DNA from: Gonocerus acuteangulatus
Lineage: Eukaryota; Arthropoda; Insecta; Hemiptera; Coreidae
Length of the DNA: 64,000 nucleotides
Assembly: GCA_946811695.1 (NCBI GenBank)
Contig: OX328132.1
Location: 130,172,208 to 130,236,207, forward strand
Reading direction: 5' to 3'
The notes under the pieces were generated by a model, which had not been told where the DNA came from, did no database searches, and worked only from the letters and a program-made list of their open reading frames with translations. Shown one piece after another: positions 44,561 to 55,395 of this stretch. Made by a program: the position numbers and the translations under genes. Numbering within the stretch: position 1 is the stretch's first letter; every line of letters begins with the position of its first letter.

Positions 44561-44577
44561 ATTTAATAATAATAATA

Positions 44578-44578
<1 letters not shown>

Positions 44579-44631
<53 letters not shown>

Positions 44632-44644
44632 ATATATAATATAT

Positions 44645-44731
<87 letters not shown>
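44579..44731. repeat. compound (TA)n/(CA)n microsatellite
   Basis: Two TA tracts separated by TATTATTATATATAATATAT, then (AC)n at 44701-44731. Confidence 0.95.
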
Positions 44732-44734
<3 letters not shown>

Positions 44735-45110
44735 TTAAAAGTCTTACCCATTATATCTGAACTGGCGAAATAGCTTGTAAATTGGTGATGATGTAGTTGA
44801 ATGAGTACTGGATTTGCTTTAAAATGGACTATTTGAGAATCATTGGGAGAAGATTGTATCAGGACTGCAGACTATTAGTAGAAGTGTATTTCCAGTGCGC
44901 TTTACGGGTAGAAACACACATACAGCAGATCGGAGCGGAGCGGAGCGGCAAGCTTTGGAGCTTACATACAGTGGAGTGGAGTTATGAACTCACGCGTGTG
45001 CGGTATTATAACTGGTGGCCCAAGTAAACAAACTTCAAAGGCAGACGATTTTTGGCTTTTTTTAAATAGTTTTTATTAGAATTATTTGATGCAATAATTT
45101 TACATTAACT
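44732..45110. other. unassigned sequence
   Basis: Contains CGGAGCGGAGCGGAGCGGCA (44934-44953), close to GGAGCGGAGCGGAGCGCAGC at 43047. No gene supported. Confidence 0.35.
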
Positions 45111-45124
45111 ATTAGGTTTTGTAA

Positions 45125-45406
45125 GGGGGGCGAGGTTAGCTCAGTGGACTAATAAGCTGGAGGCCTGAGTTCAAATCCCGAGCAAGCACTAAAGATTTTT
45201 TCATCTCTTGTCTTCGTTCATGGGTTGAATTTGGCCTCCCTGACCGTCCCTAGGGTGCTAATGACTCTAGCAGTCGATGCGGCCAAGGGGAAAATCAGGC
45301 GGCCGGAGCATAGTACAGACCACACTATCTCATGAATCAGGTACCTCTATAGTATCTGCCCCTCAGGGCCCTCGTGGCCTGTTACGGGACTGATTATTTT
45401 TTTTTT
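45125..45406 (+). mobile_element. tRNA-derived SINE with 14-bp TSD (282 bp)
   Basis: The head carries a polymerase III A box TAGCTCAGTGG and B box AGTTCAAATCCCG. The body includes TTCATGGGTTGAATTTGGCC and GCTAATGACTCTAGCAGTC, and the tail is a T-run before the flank. ATTAGGTTTTGTAA is duplicated exactly at 45111-45124 and 45407-45420, the length expected of LINE-mediated target-primed insertion. A truncated relative with a long A tail lies at 28471-28544. Confidence 0.92.
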
Positions 45407-45552
45407 ATTAGGTTTTGTAAATTTGCCGTTCAAATTTATTGTCGTCTATTTTGAAATAGACTACTACTAAAAATCAGACTAATAGTCTGCAGTGCTGATA
45501 CAATCTCGTCCCAATGTGTGTCAAATATTCCTCTATTAACAGCACTACACAC

Positions 45553-45698
45553 ACAGGACTACACTCTACACTCGCACAGTGACTGGAGCAGCCTGACTCA
45601 TGACCAATGACAGGGTAGGCCGGACACAGGACTACACTCTACACTCGCACGGTGACTGGAGCAGACTGACTCATGACCAGTGACAGGGTAGGCCGGAC
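45553..45698. repeat. 73-bp tandem duplication
   Basis: ACAGGACTACACTCTACACT and TGACAGGGTAGGCCGGAC occur twice, 73 bp apart, with few differences. Confidence 0.9.
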
Positions 45699-45794
45699 AT
45701 TCATTAATATATCCCTTTCTACTCATCCAAGAGTATTGCTTCTGGCCTCTTTGAACTTGGCACCCCACTTTCGAAAAAAATATATGACAATAGA

Positions 45795-46925
45795 CTCAAA
45801 AAATTGCAAATCGTTTGTAGTTATTTGTCGTGAAAAAAATTTCGTTTCTAGTTGCACCGTTTTTGAGAAACGGGGGGTCAAAAAATACCCCGCACCCGAC
45901 TTCAACCGATCAGAACCAAACCATTTTTATTCGACGTAAAATCGTTTCCAGTTATTTGTAGTTAAAGCATTTTCGTTTGTAGTTGCCCAGAAAAAAAGTT
46001 ACAGCCGTTTTTTTGAATATTCACAATCAACACTTTTTCATTTTTAGGGGTGCGTGTTTTTTTTTTGGTCCCAATGCATTCGAAATCGTTTGCAGTTGAT
46101 AGTAGTGAAAGAATTTTCGTTTGTAGTTGCCCATAAAAAAAAGTTACAGCCGTTTTTTGAATTTTCAAAATCAACATTTTTTCATTTTTAGGGGTGCGTG
46201 TTTTTTATGGTCCCAAAGCATTCGAAATCGTTTGTAGTTGTTAGAAGTGAAAGAATTTGTAGTTGCCCAGAAAAAAAGTTACAGACCTTCTTTAAATTTT
46301 CAAAAATCGGCTGTTGTAGCCCAGAAAAAAAGTGTTCAGGGCAACTAAAAACAAAAATTCTTTCACTACAAACGATTTTTTAAAAATGGTTTGGTTCCAA
46401 TCAGCTTAAGTCGGGTGCGAGGTATTGTTTGACCCCCCGTATCTCAAAAACGGTGCAACTACAAACGAAATGTTTCTCACTACTAACAACTACCAACGAT
46501 TTCAAATGCATTGGGAACAAAAAAAAAACACGCACCCCTAAAAATGAAAAAGTGTTGACTTTGAAAATTCAAAAAACGGTTGTAACTTTATTTCTGTGCA
46601 ACTACAAACGAAAATTCTTTCACTACTATCAACTGCAAACGATTTCGAATGCATTGGGACAACAAAAAAAAAACACGCACCCCTAAAAATGAAAAAGTGT
46701 TGATTTTGAAAATTCAAAAAACGGCTGTAACTTTTTTGCTGGGTAGCTACAAACGAAAATGCTTTCACTACAAATGGACTACAAACGATTTTACGTCGAA
46801 TAATAATGGTTTGGTTCTGATCGGTTAAAGTCGGGTGCTGGGTATTTTTTGACCCCCTGTTTCTCAAAAACGGTGCAACTACAAACGAAATTTTTTTCAC
46901 TACAAATAACTACAAATTATTTTAT
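45795..46925. repeat. 1.1-kb long inverted repeat with internal duplications
   Basis: Left arm blocks in order: TTTGTAGTTATTTGTCGTGA, GTTTTTGAGAAACGGGGGG, ACCGATCAGAACCAAACCA, ATTTTTAGGGGTGCGTG (twice). The right arm carries the complements in reverse order (CACGCACCCCTAAAAATG twice, TGGTTTGGTTCTGATCGG, CCGTTTCTCAAAAAC-type). A shorter internal reversal lies around 46300-46430. No coding frame; superfamily unknown. Confidence 0.88.
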
Positions 46926-46969
46926 AATTATGTATGCGTCCAGTGTTAAATGTTGACGTATTTTAAGAA

Positions 46970-47302
46970 TTAAACATTTAACTTTATTAAGATGTCATCC
47001 ATTAGATTATTAATGTCATCCTCTATTATACATTCATTAATGTCTGGACTGATTTTGCTTTGTCTTTTTATATTTTTTCTCCGTAAAGAAAACTCTTTTC
47101 CAGATATCAGAAGAAACTTGCGCTTTTTCGATCTCTCACACAACGCTGTAAACTCTTTTTTATGTCTGCCTCTAAGGAAGCCGGAAGGGCCATCAGGGCG
47201 TGAATATCTTTTTTCTTGATGAATATTAATAACAATTTCTTCTAAGTTAATATATTGTTTCAACCAGTATTTATATAAGAGTTTTTTCTCTGCGGTGAAC
47301 AC
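46970..47302 (-). CDS. unknown protein segment with GR.KK.F...CERSKKRK motif
   Basis: The 110-codon frame reads FTAEKKLLYKYWLKQYINLE, then SRPDGPSGFLRGRHKKEF, TALCERSKKRKFLLISGKEF and an acidic C-terminus (PDINECIIEDDINNLMDDIL). The upstream bases continue in frame with CKKCGNVFTAEKK, so the start is uncertain. The 'RGR.KK.F...CERSKKRK' stretch recalls the N-terminal module of a multicopy, uncharacterised family in arthropod and cnidarian genomes; this is from memory and unverified. A decayed second copy at 43500-44060 implies a mobile or duplicated origin. It could be a TE gene or a pseudogene. Confidence 0.35.
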   Translation of the reverse strand: MFTAEKKLLYKYWLKQYINLEEIVINIHQEKRYSRPDGPSGFLRGRHKKEFTALCERSKKRKFLLISGKEFSLRRKNIKRQSKISPDINECIIEDDINNLMDDILIKLNV

Positions 47303-47640
47303 GTTCCCACATTTTTTACATATAATATAGGACTAAACTGGCAGTCTTTTTGATATTTCTTTAGGATCATCCTGCAGATTAAATTGAATCATTTGCCCAA
47401 GGATTAATACCGTTTTCATGGATTTATCCAAATTTTTTCAAATTTGGAAGAAAAAATGAAGATGGATCTAATAATAAAACTCTTTGGAATCGGCAAATTT
47501 TGGCAAACTAAATTACCCTCAGAATATTATACTTGAGGTAAACTTTAAGCTCTAAAAAATTTGGGATGTGTTCAGATGAAGTTTTTTTGCTATGGTCTAT
47601 CAAAATTTTATACTTAATACTACCAACAAAGGTGAGGAAT

Positions 47641-48284
47641 AACCCTTCAAAACTCCAAAAATACTTTTATTGTAACATCACGTTTCGGACTAATCGTCCA
47701 TCTTCAGGAGATCTAAAATCTTATATTAATTACTAAACACTGCAGAAAACACGCTTTATAATTACCAATAACCAAGATGTTACATCATCTAAAAACCATT
47801 TTATAAATTTCATTACCTTAATTTTATACTCACCATGTCCTGTTAATAATTAAAGTTACAATTAAAACGTCATATAATAAATAAAAATGATTCCTATAAG
47901 GAACCAAGTTAAATTACACATCAAGACCAATTAAAAACATTCATTATCTCACAGCCATATTAGAAGACCTTATCACCATACTTAGGCCTATTATATTTTG
48001 TATCCCCAAAAAAACATAAATGTGAAATAGAGGCCAAGTTCCTCCCCCCACAAAGAAACACTCCCTTCCCCAAAAATATCCCCTCCTAAAACCCCTCAAA
48101 ACGCCTTACCATCCTACACTCCAAAAAAAATTAGTATGAGTTAGTGTTTCAAGTGCACCATCTTTTCAACCAAAAATATTTGCCAATTCAAGAGATGATA
48201 CAAGAAAGAAATTACTTGGAAGACCTCATAGTTACTTACTAAGAACAGTATAGACACTTCAACTGACCTTTAAAAGCAAAAATA
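47641..48284. other. unassigned repeat with hammerhead-like motif
   Basis: On minus at 47708-47681: CCTGAAGATGGACGATTAGT followed by CCGAAACG. CTGAAGA, a GGAC/GTCC stem and GAAAC fit the hammerhead core order, apart from one bulged base. Such motifs are known from Penelope-like elements. Bases 48000-48284 recur inverted at 52166-52460. Confidence 0.4.
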
Positions 48285-49430
48285 AAAAGTCCGTCTCGCA
48301 GGAACTGTATCATCTTAGCGCGGTTACGTTCATATCCCTAGTCTAATTTGGAAAGATTAAAATAGAAGCAGTTATTATTTTGGTTCCACCAGTCTTTTTT
48401 TTAAATTAATTATTATAATGGCGTGTCAACTCTTAAGGTCACTAACGCCATTCCTGTTTGTAGTAAAGTCTTGAAAGGTCATGATTTACAATCTTACCTG
48501 GAAGGGTCGGCAACACTAGAAACGGACCTGCTAGTGACAAGGTCTTGGAATCCTGGAAATCTATATTTCTAACAATAAATTGTTTTTGTTATTTTACTTA
48601 ACCTGTTTTATTGTCAAATACATTATCCAACTATAAGCAATTAAAAAATAACAAGGAATAAAACAGACAAAAAGAACCATTCGAATAAACGAAATCAATT
48701 AATTTAAAGTTTTAAGACTTATTTCTCCGATTGACATCGCCTAATTAAAACTCAGAACCTTTTTTGTAGAGCATTTAGTAAGCTTTCGAATGGTAATCTT
48801 CCGCTTCGCAAGATTGTCAACGGTTTTCGAGATACTAACGAAAGTATACAAAGTTACCAAAACTTTTTTTGTCTGTTAATAAAATATTTTATTCTAACCC
48901 TTCCTTTACTCTAAACGTAACAAAAATTTCAACATATTAGTGTTGATGAAATTCGAACATGTAGAAAATGTTTCAACTGTATCCCATAATTCTAAGTACC
49001 AAAATCAAAGACAAACAACCCTAGGAAGGACGCTAGGCAGTTGAAAAGCTATATCTTGGAAATCCATATCTCTAACATTAAATTGTTTTTCTTATTTTTC
49101 TTAACCTGTTTTATTTTCAAATACATTATCCAACTATAAGCAATTAAAAAATAACAAGGAATAAAAAACAGACAAAAAGAACAGTTCGAATAAGCGAAAT
49201 CAATTTCTTTAAAGTTTTAAGCTCTTATTTCTCCGATTGACATCGCCTAATCAAAACTTTCATTAGAACCTTTTTTTTAGAGCATTTAATAAGCTTTCTA
49301 ATGGTATTCTTCCGTTTACCAAGATTATCAACCTTTTTCGAGATATTAAGGAAAGTAAACAAAGTTACTAAAACTTTTTATGTCTGTTAATAAAATATTT
49401 TATTCTAACCCTTCCTTAACTCCAAACGTA
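48285..49430 (-). mobile_element. HL copy, 5' end lost
   Basis: 3' end on minus (AAAAGTCCGTCTCGCAGGAA at 48285) with two body repeats (48580-48990, 49070-49430). Closely similar in order to 33000-31860. Breaks off at CTCCAAACGTA. Confidence 0.82.
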
Positions 49431-49551
49431 TGTTTTACGTATGTATGTTTTATTTGTGCCGAAATTATCTTTAGAGAGAAAACTAAACATTGCCATGTTT
49501 AAGAATATACCTGGTTGAGAAAAGTGATATTTTAGTAACTGGATATAAGTA
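49431..49551. other. spacer
   Basis: Nothing recognised. Confidence 0.3.
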
Positions 49552-49711
49552 TTTTAGCGCGGTTCCTCCCTCCCCCATAGGGAGGAACCCCGCTTATAAG
49601 GTTGATACAATGAAACAATCCGGAAGTGTCGACAAGAAAATTTCGCGTTTCAGAACCCCTAGAGACCGAAAATAACGGTGGTTCAAATTTGTATATATAT
49701 ATATATGTATA

Positions 49712-49760
<49 letters not shown>

Positions 49761-50925
49761 CTGTTCGCTCATTTCTGGCTTCCCTGATGGTCCGATTTTG
49801 ATGAAATTTTGTACAAAAATCAGTCGTCCAATTTGAAAGGTCAAGTTCGTTAACCAGCTCAGTCAAGTTACGTTTTTGAGTTCATAAGCTTGTAAGTACT
49901 CTTTTTACAGGCTTCTTGGGCTAGGAAAACGAATGAAACCATTTTCAAGGCGATAGCTTTAACCGTTTTCGAGAAAATTGGAAAAATAGTTTTTGAATAC
50001 CGTTTTTGGTTTGGGTACTTAGAATCACGGGATTCAGTTGAAACATTATCTGCATGTTCTACTTTCATTAAAACTAATATGTAGAAAGTTATGTTACGTT
50101 TGGAGTTAAGGAAGGGTTAGAAAAAATATTTTATGGACAGACATGAAAAGTTTTGGTAACTTTGTATACTTTCCTTAATATCTCGAAAAAGGTTGAGAAT
50201 CTTGCGAAACAAAAGATTACCATTAGAATGCTTACTAAATGCTCTACAAAAAAGGTTCTAATAAAAGTTTTGATTAGGCGATGTCAATCGGAGAAATAAG
50301 TGCTTAAAACTTTAAAGTAATTGATTTCGCTTATTCGAACTGTTATTTTGTCTTTGATTTTGGTACTTAGAATCATGGGCTTCAGTTGAAACATTTTCTC
50401 CATGTTTGAATTTTATCAAAACTAATATGTTGAAAATTTGGTTACGTTTGGAGTAAAGGAAGGATTAAAATAAAATATTTCATTTTTAGACATGAAAAGT
50501 TTTGGGAACTTCGTATATTTTCATTAATATCACGAAAACGGTTTGGAATCTTGGCAAGCAAAAGATTAACATTCGAAAGGTTACTAAATTTTCTACAAAA
50601 AATGTTTTGAAGACATTTGCGATGGGATGGTCATATTTGGAGAAATAAGTGCTTAAAACATAGGTAATTTCGTTCATTTGAACGAATCTTCTTGTGTGTT
50701 TCCTACAGTTTTTTTTTTCAATGCTCGTTATTTTTGTGATTGCTTATAGTAGTCAAATGTATTAGTCAATAAAACAGGATACGTATATATAGAAACAATA
50801 TTTTGTTTCAACGGTATCTTGGAATTCGAAGATGCCCTATGAATATCTAGATGATTGTACTGGTGTTGATTTCGTTCTTTAGAATTGTTTTTGGTATTCC
50901 CTATTTTCAGAAGTTTTTATCTATT
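49552..50925 (+). mobile_element. HL copy, 3' end lost
   Basis: 5' hairpin end TTTTAGCGCGGTTCCTCCC, two TA tracts (49692-49706, 49717-49755), body repeats, then GATGCCCTATGAATATCTAG, as in the long copies. No 3' terminus before unrelated sequence. Confidence 0.82.
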
Positions 50926-51554
50926 TATTAATTTTTTTTTTTTAAATTCATTGAACGAAATCATATGAATTCGAAGGTGAGGAGCTAGGAGGCTTAGGGT
51001 GGGGGGCGTTTTCCCTGTCCCCAGGTACTCTCGTCTCCCTGTGTACCCTCGTCATCTTCAAGTCTTTGTCTAGAGTCATAAAGATAAGCCTCCAAACAAC
51101 TTTAGGAATGTAGGATTTCTAATTTTTGCCAGTATCAGAACAGCCGCTCTTTACATACCAGTGGTACAGACGTACCGGTCTATACTAGTTGCACTCCACA
51201 CGGTGGTAGTACTTGGTGCATGCACCATTATAACCTTATTTTATACGTATTAAATAGGTACCTAAAAAAAGTTTATTTGTGTATAAGTGTTGCGTTATTG
51301 GGATTAGAATAAAATATTTTATTAACAGACATGAAATACTTCGGAATCTTTGTATATTGTCCTTAATTTTTTTTTTCTTTTATGGTGTATCGAAATCTGA
51401 GTCATTAGCACCATTTTTTCCTTATGAGCTTATATAATACTTAGATTTAACTAGCAACAATATTTTACAACGCAATTAAAGTGATTTGCTCTTCTTATAA
51501 ACATAATATTTATATTATAATATAAACATAATACATTAATTTGTCTGACAAAAA
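50926..51554. other. unassigned sequence
   Basis: One short HL-like box (AAAATATTTTATTAACAGAC at 51308) only. Confidence 0.4.
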
Positions 51555-52165
51555 AAAAGTCCGACCCGCAGGAACTGCTTCATCTTAGCGCGGTTCCGTT
51601 CTTATCTCGAGTGCGATTAGTGAAGGAATATAGCAGCTATCGGTAGGTATTAGCACCATTTTTCCCCCTTAATATCTTCAAAACAGTTAAGAAATCGTGG
51701 GAAGTACGATTTAACCATTCAAAAGCTTACTAAATTCTCTAAAAAAAAAGATTCTGAAGCAAATTTCGATGGGGCAATGTCAGTCGGAGAAGTAAGTGCT
51801 TAAAACTACGAAAGTGTTAGTTTTGTTATTTTAAACGGGTTTTTGTCACTGTTTACCTCACTTTTGTTTTTTAAGTTTATTTAACGGTGGAATGAGTATT
51901 TCATTAAAGCTGAGAAAATAAGAATCATATTGGTAATAGAGTTTTCCTAGAGTGAGCGTCGCGATGACGGGAAAGTCCCATCCGTTTAGAAAACTGTCAG
52001 TTTCCATATGTGGCTCTTTAAGCTTCCTTCTCTTTGAGATTTTATTTTATATTTTTAACGACAGATCAAAACCTACCGATAGCTGCTACTATTCCTTTAC
52101 TAATCGCACTTCGGATAAGAAAGGAACCGCGCTAAGATGATGCAGTTCCTGCGAGTCGGACTTTT
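51555..52165 (+). mobile_element. HL 3' region bounded by two inverted 3' ends
   Basis: 51555-51649 is a minus-oriented HL 3' end and 52072-52165 a plus-oriented one, sharing about 93 bp including the sub-terminal GTGCGATTAGT and AGCTATCGGTAGG. The plus body (51650-52071) lies between them. Looks like a hairpin-forming derivative of one subfamily. Confidence 0.82.
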
Positions 52166-52460
52166 TTATTGTTGCTTTTAAGGGTCAGTTGAAGTGTCTT
52201 TACTGTTCTTAGTAAGTAACTATGAGGTCTTCCAAGTAACGAACTTGAACATTTCTTTCTTGTATCATCTCTTGTATTGGCAAATATTTTTGGTTAAAAA
52301 GATGGTGCACTTAAAACACTAACTCATACTAATTTTTTTGGAGTGTAGGATGGTAAGGCGTTTTGAGGGGTTTTAGGAGGGGATATTTTTGGGGAAGGGA
52401 GTGTTTCTTTGTGGGGGGAGGAACTTGGCCTCTATTTCACATTTATGTTTTTTTGGGGAT
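52166..52460 (-). repeat. inverted copy of 48000-48284
   Basis: TTGCTTTTAAGGGTCAGTTG through CATTTATGTTTTTTTGGGGA is the reverse complement of 48000-48284. In both places it directly abuts an HL 3' terminus. Confidence 0.88.
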
Positions 52461-52590
52461 CTCATTACTTTTTTCTAAGTATTAATTAAAATGTAGTTGC
52501 CGCATACCTACTGGCTTTTGTACTTCATATAAAACCAGGGTCTTTGGATTCTGCATAAAGTTCTCCTTACTGCTTGATATTTGATACCAA

Positions 52591-52944
52591 TAATCAACCT
52601 ACATACATCTAATCACTAGCCTAGAAAAGTTAGATGCCCTTCCAGATGACATTACTCTAGAGGACAAATTGATTGCTCTCTTAACTAAACTATTAAACTG
52701 TAAAACACAGGAACCATATCCCGAGGAAAAAGATCACAATAGGGAAAGTGTAGAAGGCCTTCAAGAAAAAGATAAGAACAAAGACGATAAATTTTGGGTT
52801 TGTGATCCTAAACTTTGGAATTTAGATGGCTCAACTTTGATAAACTTAGTATCTGCTGTCAAGTATATTCTGCAGTTAACCCCTACGACTTTATTTACTA
52901 CATTTAAGAAAGAAGTCACAACTGTTGCTGTTAGGATGCGTTGA
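52591..52944 (+). CDS. unknown acidic/charged open segment
   Basis: Open on plus to the TGA at 52942: SLEKLDALPDDITLEDKLIA, then LLNCKTQEPYPEEKDHN, KFWVCDPKLWNLDGSTLINL and LFTTFKKEVTTVAVRMR. Contains a helical, leucine-rich start and a charged middle. No ATG is obvious upstream in this frame, so it would be an internal or terminal exon, or part of a TE gag-like gene. I do not recognise the family. Codon use is not visibly different from the surroundings. Immediately downstream is the 124-bp array. Confidence 0.3.
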
Positions 52945-52999
52945 AATGTTTCTTAAAACATCAAATATAGGTTCTCCTTACCAATACGATTCATTTGAT

Positions 53000-53690
53000 A
53001 CCCCTCATGATGGGTTTCAGAAGGAATGATGGCTTTCCGATGGAACAAAAAGCTCATAGGTAATATGACAATCCCGTATCAAGACCTACCTGCGTGCCAA
53101 GTTTGGTCAAAATAGGTCAAACGGTGTGAATTTGTATAAGGAACAAACATGCAGACAGACAGCTGAAAGACCTTTTTTACCAAGCCTAGTGCATTTCCCG
53201 GACCAAGGCCTACCTGCGTGCCAAGTTTGGTCAAAATAGGTCAAACGGTGTGAATTTGTATAAGGAACAAACATGCAGACAGACAGCTGATAGACGATTT
53301 TCACCTAGCCTATGACACTAGCCGGATAAAGACCTACCTATGTACCATGTTTGGTCAAAATCGGTCAAATCGTGTGGATTTGTATAAGGAATAAACAGAT
53401 AGTTAAACAGCTGATAGACGATTTTGAACTAGCCTATGACACTCCCCGGATCAAAACCGACATGTGTGTCAATTTTTGTCAAAATCGGCCAAAGGGTGTG
53501 TATTTGTATAAGGAACAAACAGACAGACAGCTGATAGACAATTTAACCTAGCCTATGATTCTCCCCGTATCAAGACCCATCTGTTTCCCAAGTTTGGTCA
53601 AAATCGGTCAAACGGTACGGATTTGTATAAGGAACAAACATACAGACAGACAGCTGGTATAAGATTTTGACCGAGCCTATATGCGTCTAA
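53000..53690 (+). repeat. about 124-bp tandem repeat, 5 copies, diverged
   Basis: AAGTTTGGTCAAAATAGGTC, GTGAATTTGTATAAGGAAC and ACAGACAGCTGATAGAC recur with GTTTGGTC phase points at 53101, 53225, 53349, 53473 and 53592. The sentence-like block is typical of 3' ends of insect non-LTR elements, here amplified in tandem. Confidence 0.85.
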
Positions 53691-54243
53691 CCCCACATCA
53701 TGGGTTTCGGACAGAATGACGGGTTTCCGAAGGAAGTACAAAACTGGCACGCCCCCACCCCGGGAGCGGAGTCAAATACAACTTTTCAGGATTTTTCGAT
53801 TTTTTCCTTTAATAACACCTTAATATCTATCATCATGCAAAATTTCAAGTCTCTAGCATCATGGGAAGTGCCTAATAATTTTGATTGGTCAGTGAGTGAG
53901 TGAATGAGTAAGTGAGTGAGTCCTATAAATCCCGATTTTCGATCGCTTATATCTCAGAAACTATTCGATGTAGAATTATGAAAATTTCCGGGTTTACTCA
54001 CATCTAGTAATATAATACCTGTGTAAAATTTCACACTTTAACTTTATCTTTACCTGGTTGAAAGTTATGAGAGGGTAAAAATCAGCTCTAAGACCTCCTG
54101 TAATGTACACACAGTATGCTTAGGCCGGAACTTGGCCTGGCGCACTACCGTGCGCCTAGATAACTAAAATTACATTAAAATCTCAATTGATTACAAAGTA
54201 TAATAATTTATGTATGACATATCACAGATATTTTGATTAATCA
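53691..54243. other. repeat-like tail and unassigned sequence
   Basis: Includes GTGAGTGAGTGAATGAGTAA (53893 on) and TATATCTCAGAAACTATTCG; dispersed-repeat character, family unknown. Confidence 0.4.
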
Positions 54244-55216
54244 TTACTTAACATAATTTTTATTAAAATATTTAATATAAAATACACTGAGGTATTTAAC
54301 CAAGATTATTAAGAAGAAATTAATTTTATTTAATATCTCAACATAATGTTGTCCTATACCTTTAACATCTGTTATGAAATTAATGGTTCTATTGATATTT
54401 TTAGTTGTGTAAATGGATTCAGTTAATTTCCTAGATTTATTATCATTAACAGTTTTTAAAATGTTGACATTATCATAATCAAACTTATGCAATTTGGTGA
54501 AAGCATGATTTGCCAATCCTGTAGTATTGATATTTTTACTGTTATTACAATTAGAAATGTGTTGTTTTATCCTATTTTTTAAATTTTGGGAAGTTTCACC
54601 TATATAACATTTGTCCATGCATTCCTTGCAATTAATTTGATAAATTACATTTTGTTTATTTATACTATTTATTTTATCTTTCATGTTACTTAATGCATTT
54701 GTTATTTTATTGTCATTATAAAGACCAGTCGTTAAATGTGTATGGTCATACTTCTTTAAACCTTTCTTTATTTTTTCAGATACACCAGGAATATATTTTA
54801 ATTTATGAGCTATATTATTTCCAATTACAGTATTCTGTTCTCTACTAGTACTTTCTCCATTCTCTTCATTCGTTTTATTTAATAGTTTAAAATAATCTGC
54901 CATTAAATTTGGCTTATTACCCTTGGATCTTACCTCAAATTTGCATGTATTTGTTATTAGTTTCTCTTGTGATTCCTGTATTATAGTTGGACTACTCTCT
55001 GTATTATTACTAATTTTATTAAACCATAATTTATTTATTAGCTTTATTGGATAAAAATTGTCCACTATTATTTTATAAATTTTCCCTTTTATTTCTTTCA
55101 AGTATATATTATCTGTTATATTTATAGCTGTGTTAATCAAATTTTTAGCTGTATTAATTATTTGAGTTCTAGGATGATTTGAATTAAAATTTAAAATGCG
55201 GGTGCTACATATATCA
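54244..55216 (-). pseudogene. Penelope-like element, GIY-YIG endonuclease end
   Basis: Minus frame of about 324 codons ending at 54244. The key block is VIYQINCKECMDKCYIGETS followed by LKNRIKQH (54655-54565): Y-Q-I, CYIGET for GIY..YIG, and the catalytic arginine in LKNR. The two cysteines (CKEC) before the YIG are typical of Penelope-like retrotransposons, whose endonuclease nicks the target. Upstream residues (TRILNFNSNHPRTQIINTA...) correspond to the linker after the reverse transcriptase. The RT itself is missing because the frame meets an HL 5' end at 55217. No internal stops. By accident the frame stays open through HL to 55578, giving a 444-codon chimeric ORF. Confidence 0.82.
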
Positions 55217-55279
55217 TTTTTAGCGCGGTTCCTCCCTCCCCCATAGGGAGGAACCCCGCTTATAAGGTTGATAGAATGA

Positions 55280-55395
55280 AACAATCCGGAAGTGCCGACT
55301 AGAAAATTTCGAGTTTCAGAACCCCTAGAAACCTTATTTTCGGTTTCTAGGGGTTCTGAAACTCGAAATTTTCTAGTCGGCACTTCCGGATTGTT
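55280..55395. repeat. perfect hairpin, 54-bp arms, 8-nt loop
   Basis: AACAATCCGGAAGTGCCGAC... (55280-55333), loop TTATTTTC, complement 55342-55395. Both arms are HL sequence, so it is an inverted duplication of one HL segment. Confidence 0.93.

Noticed and set aside
45673..45939. 88-codon ORF across the start of the long inverted repeat
   Set aside because: Crosses a repeat boundary and shows no domain.
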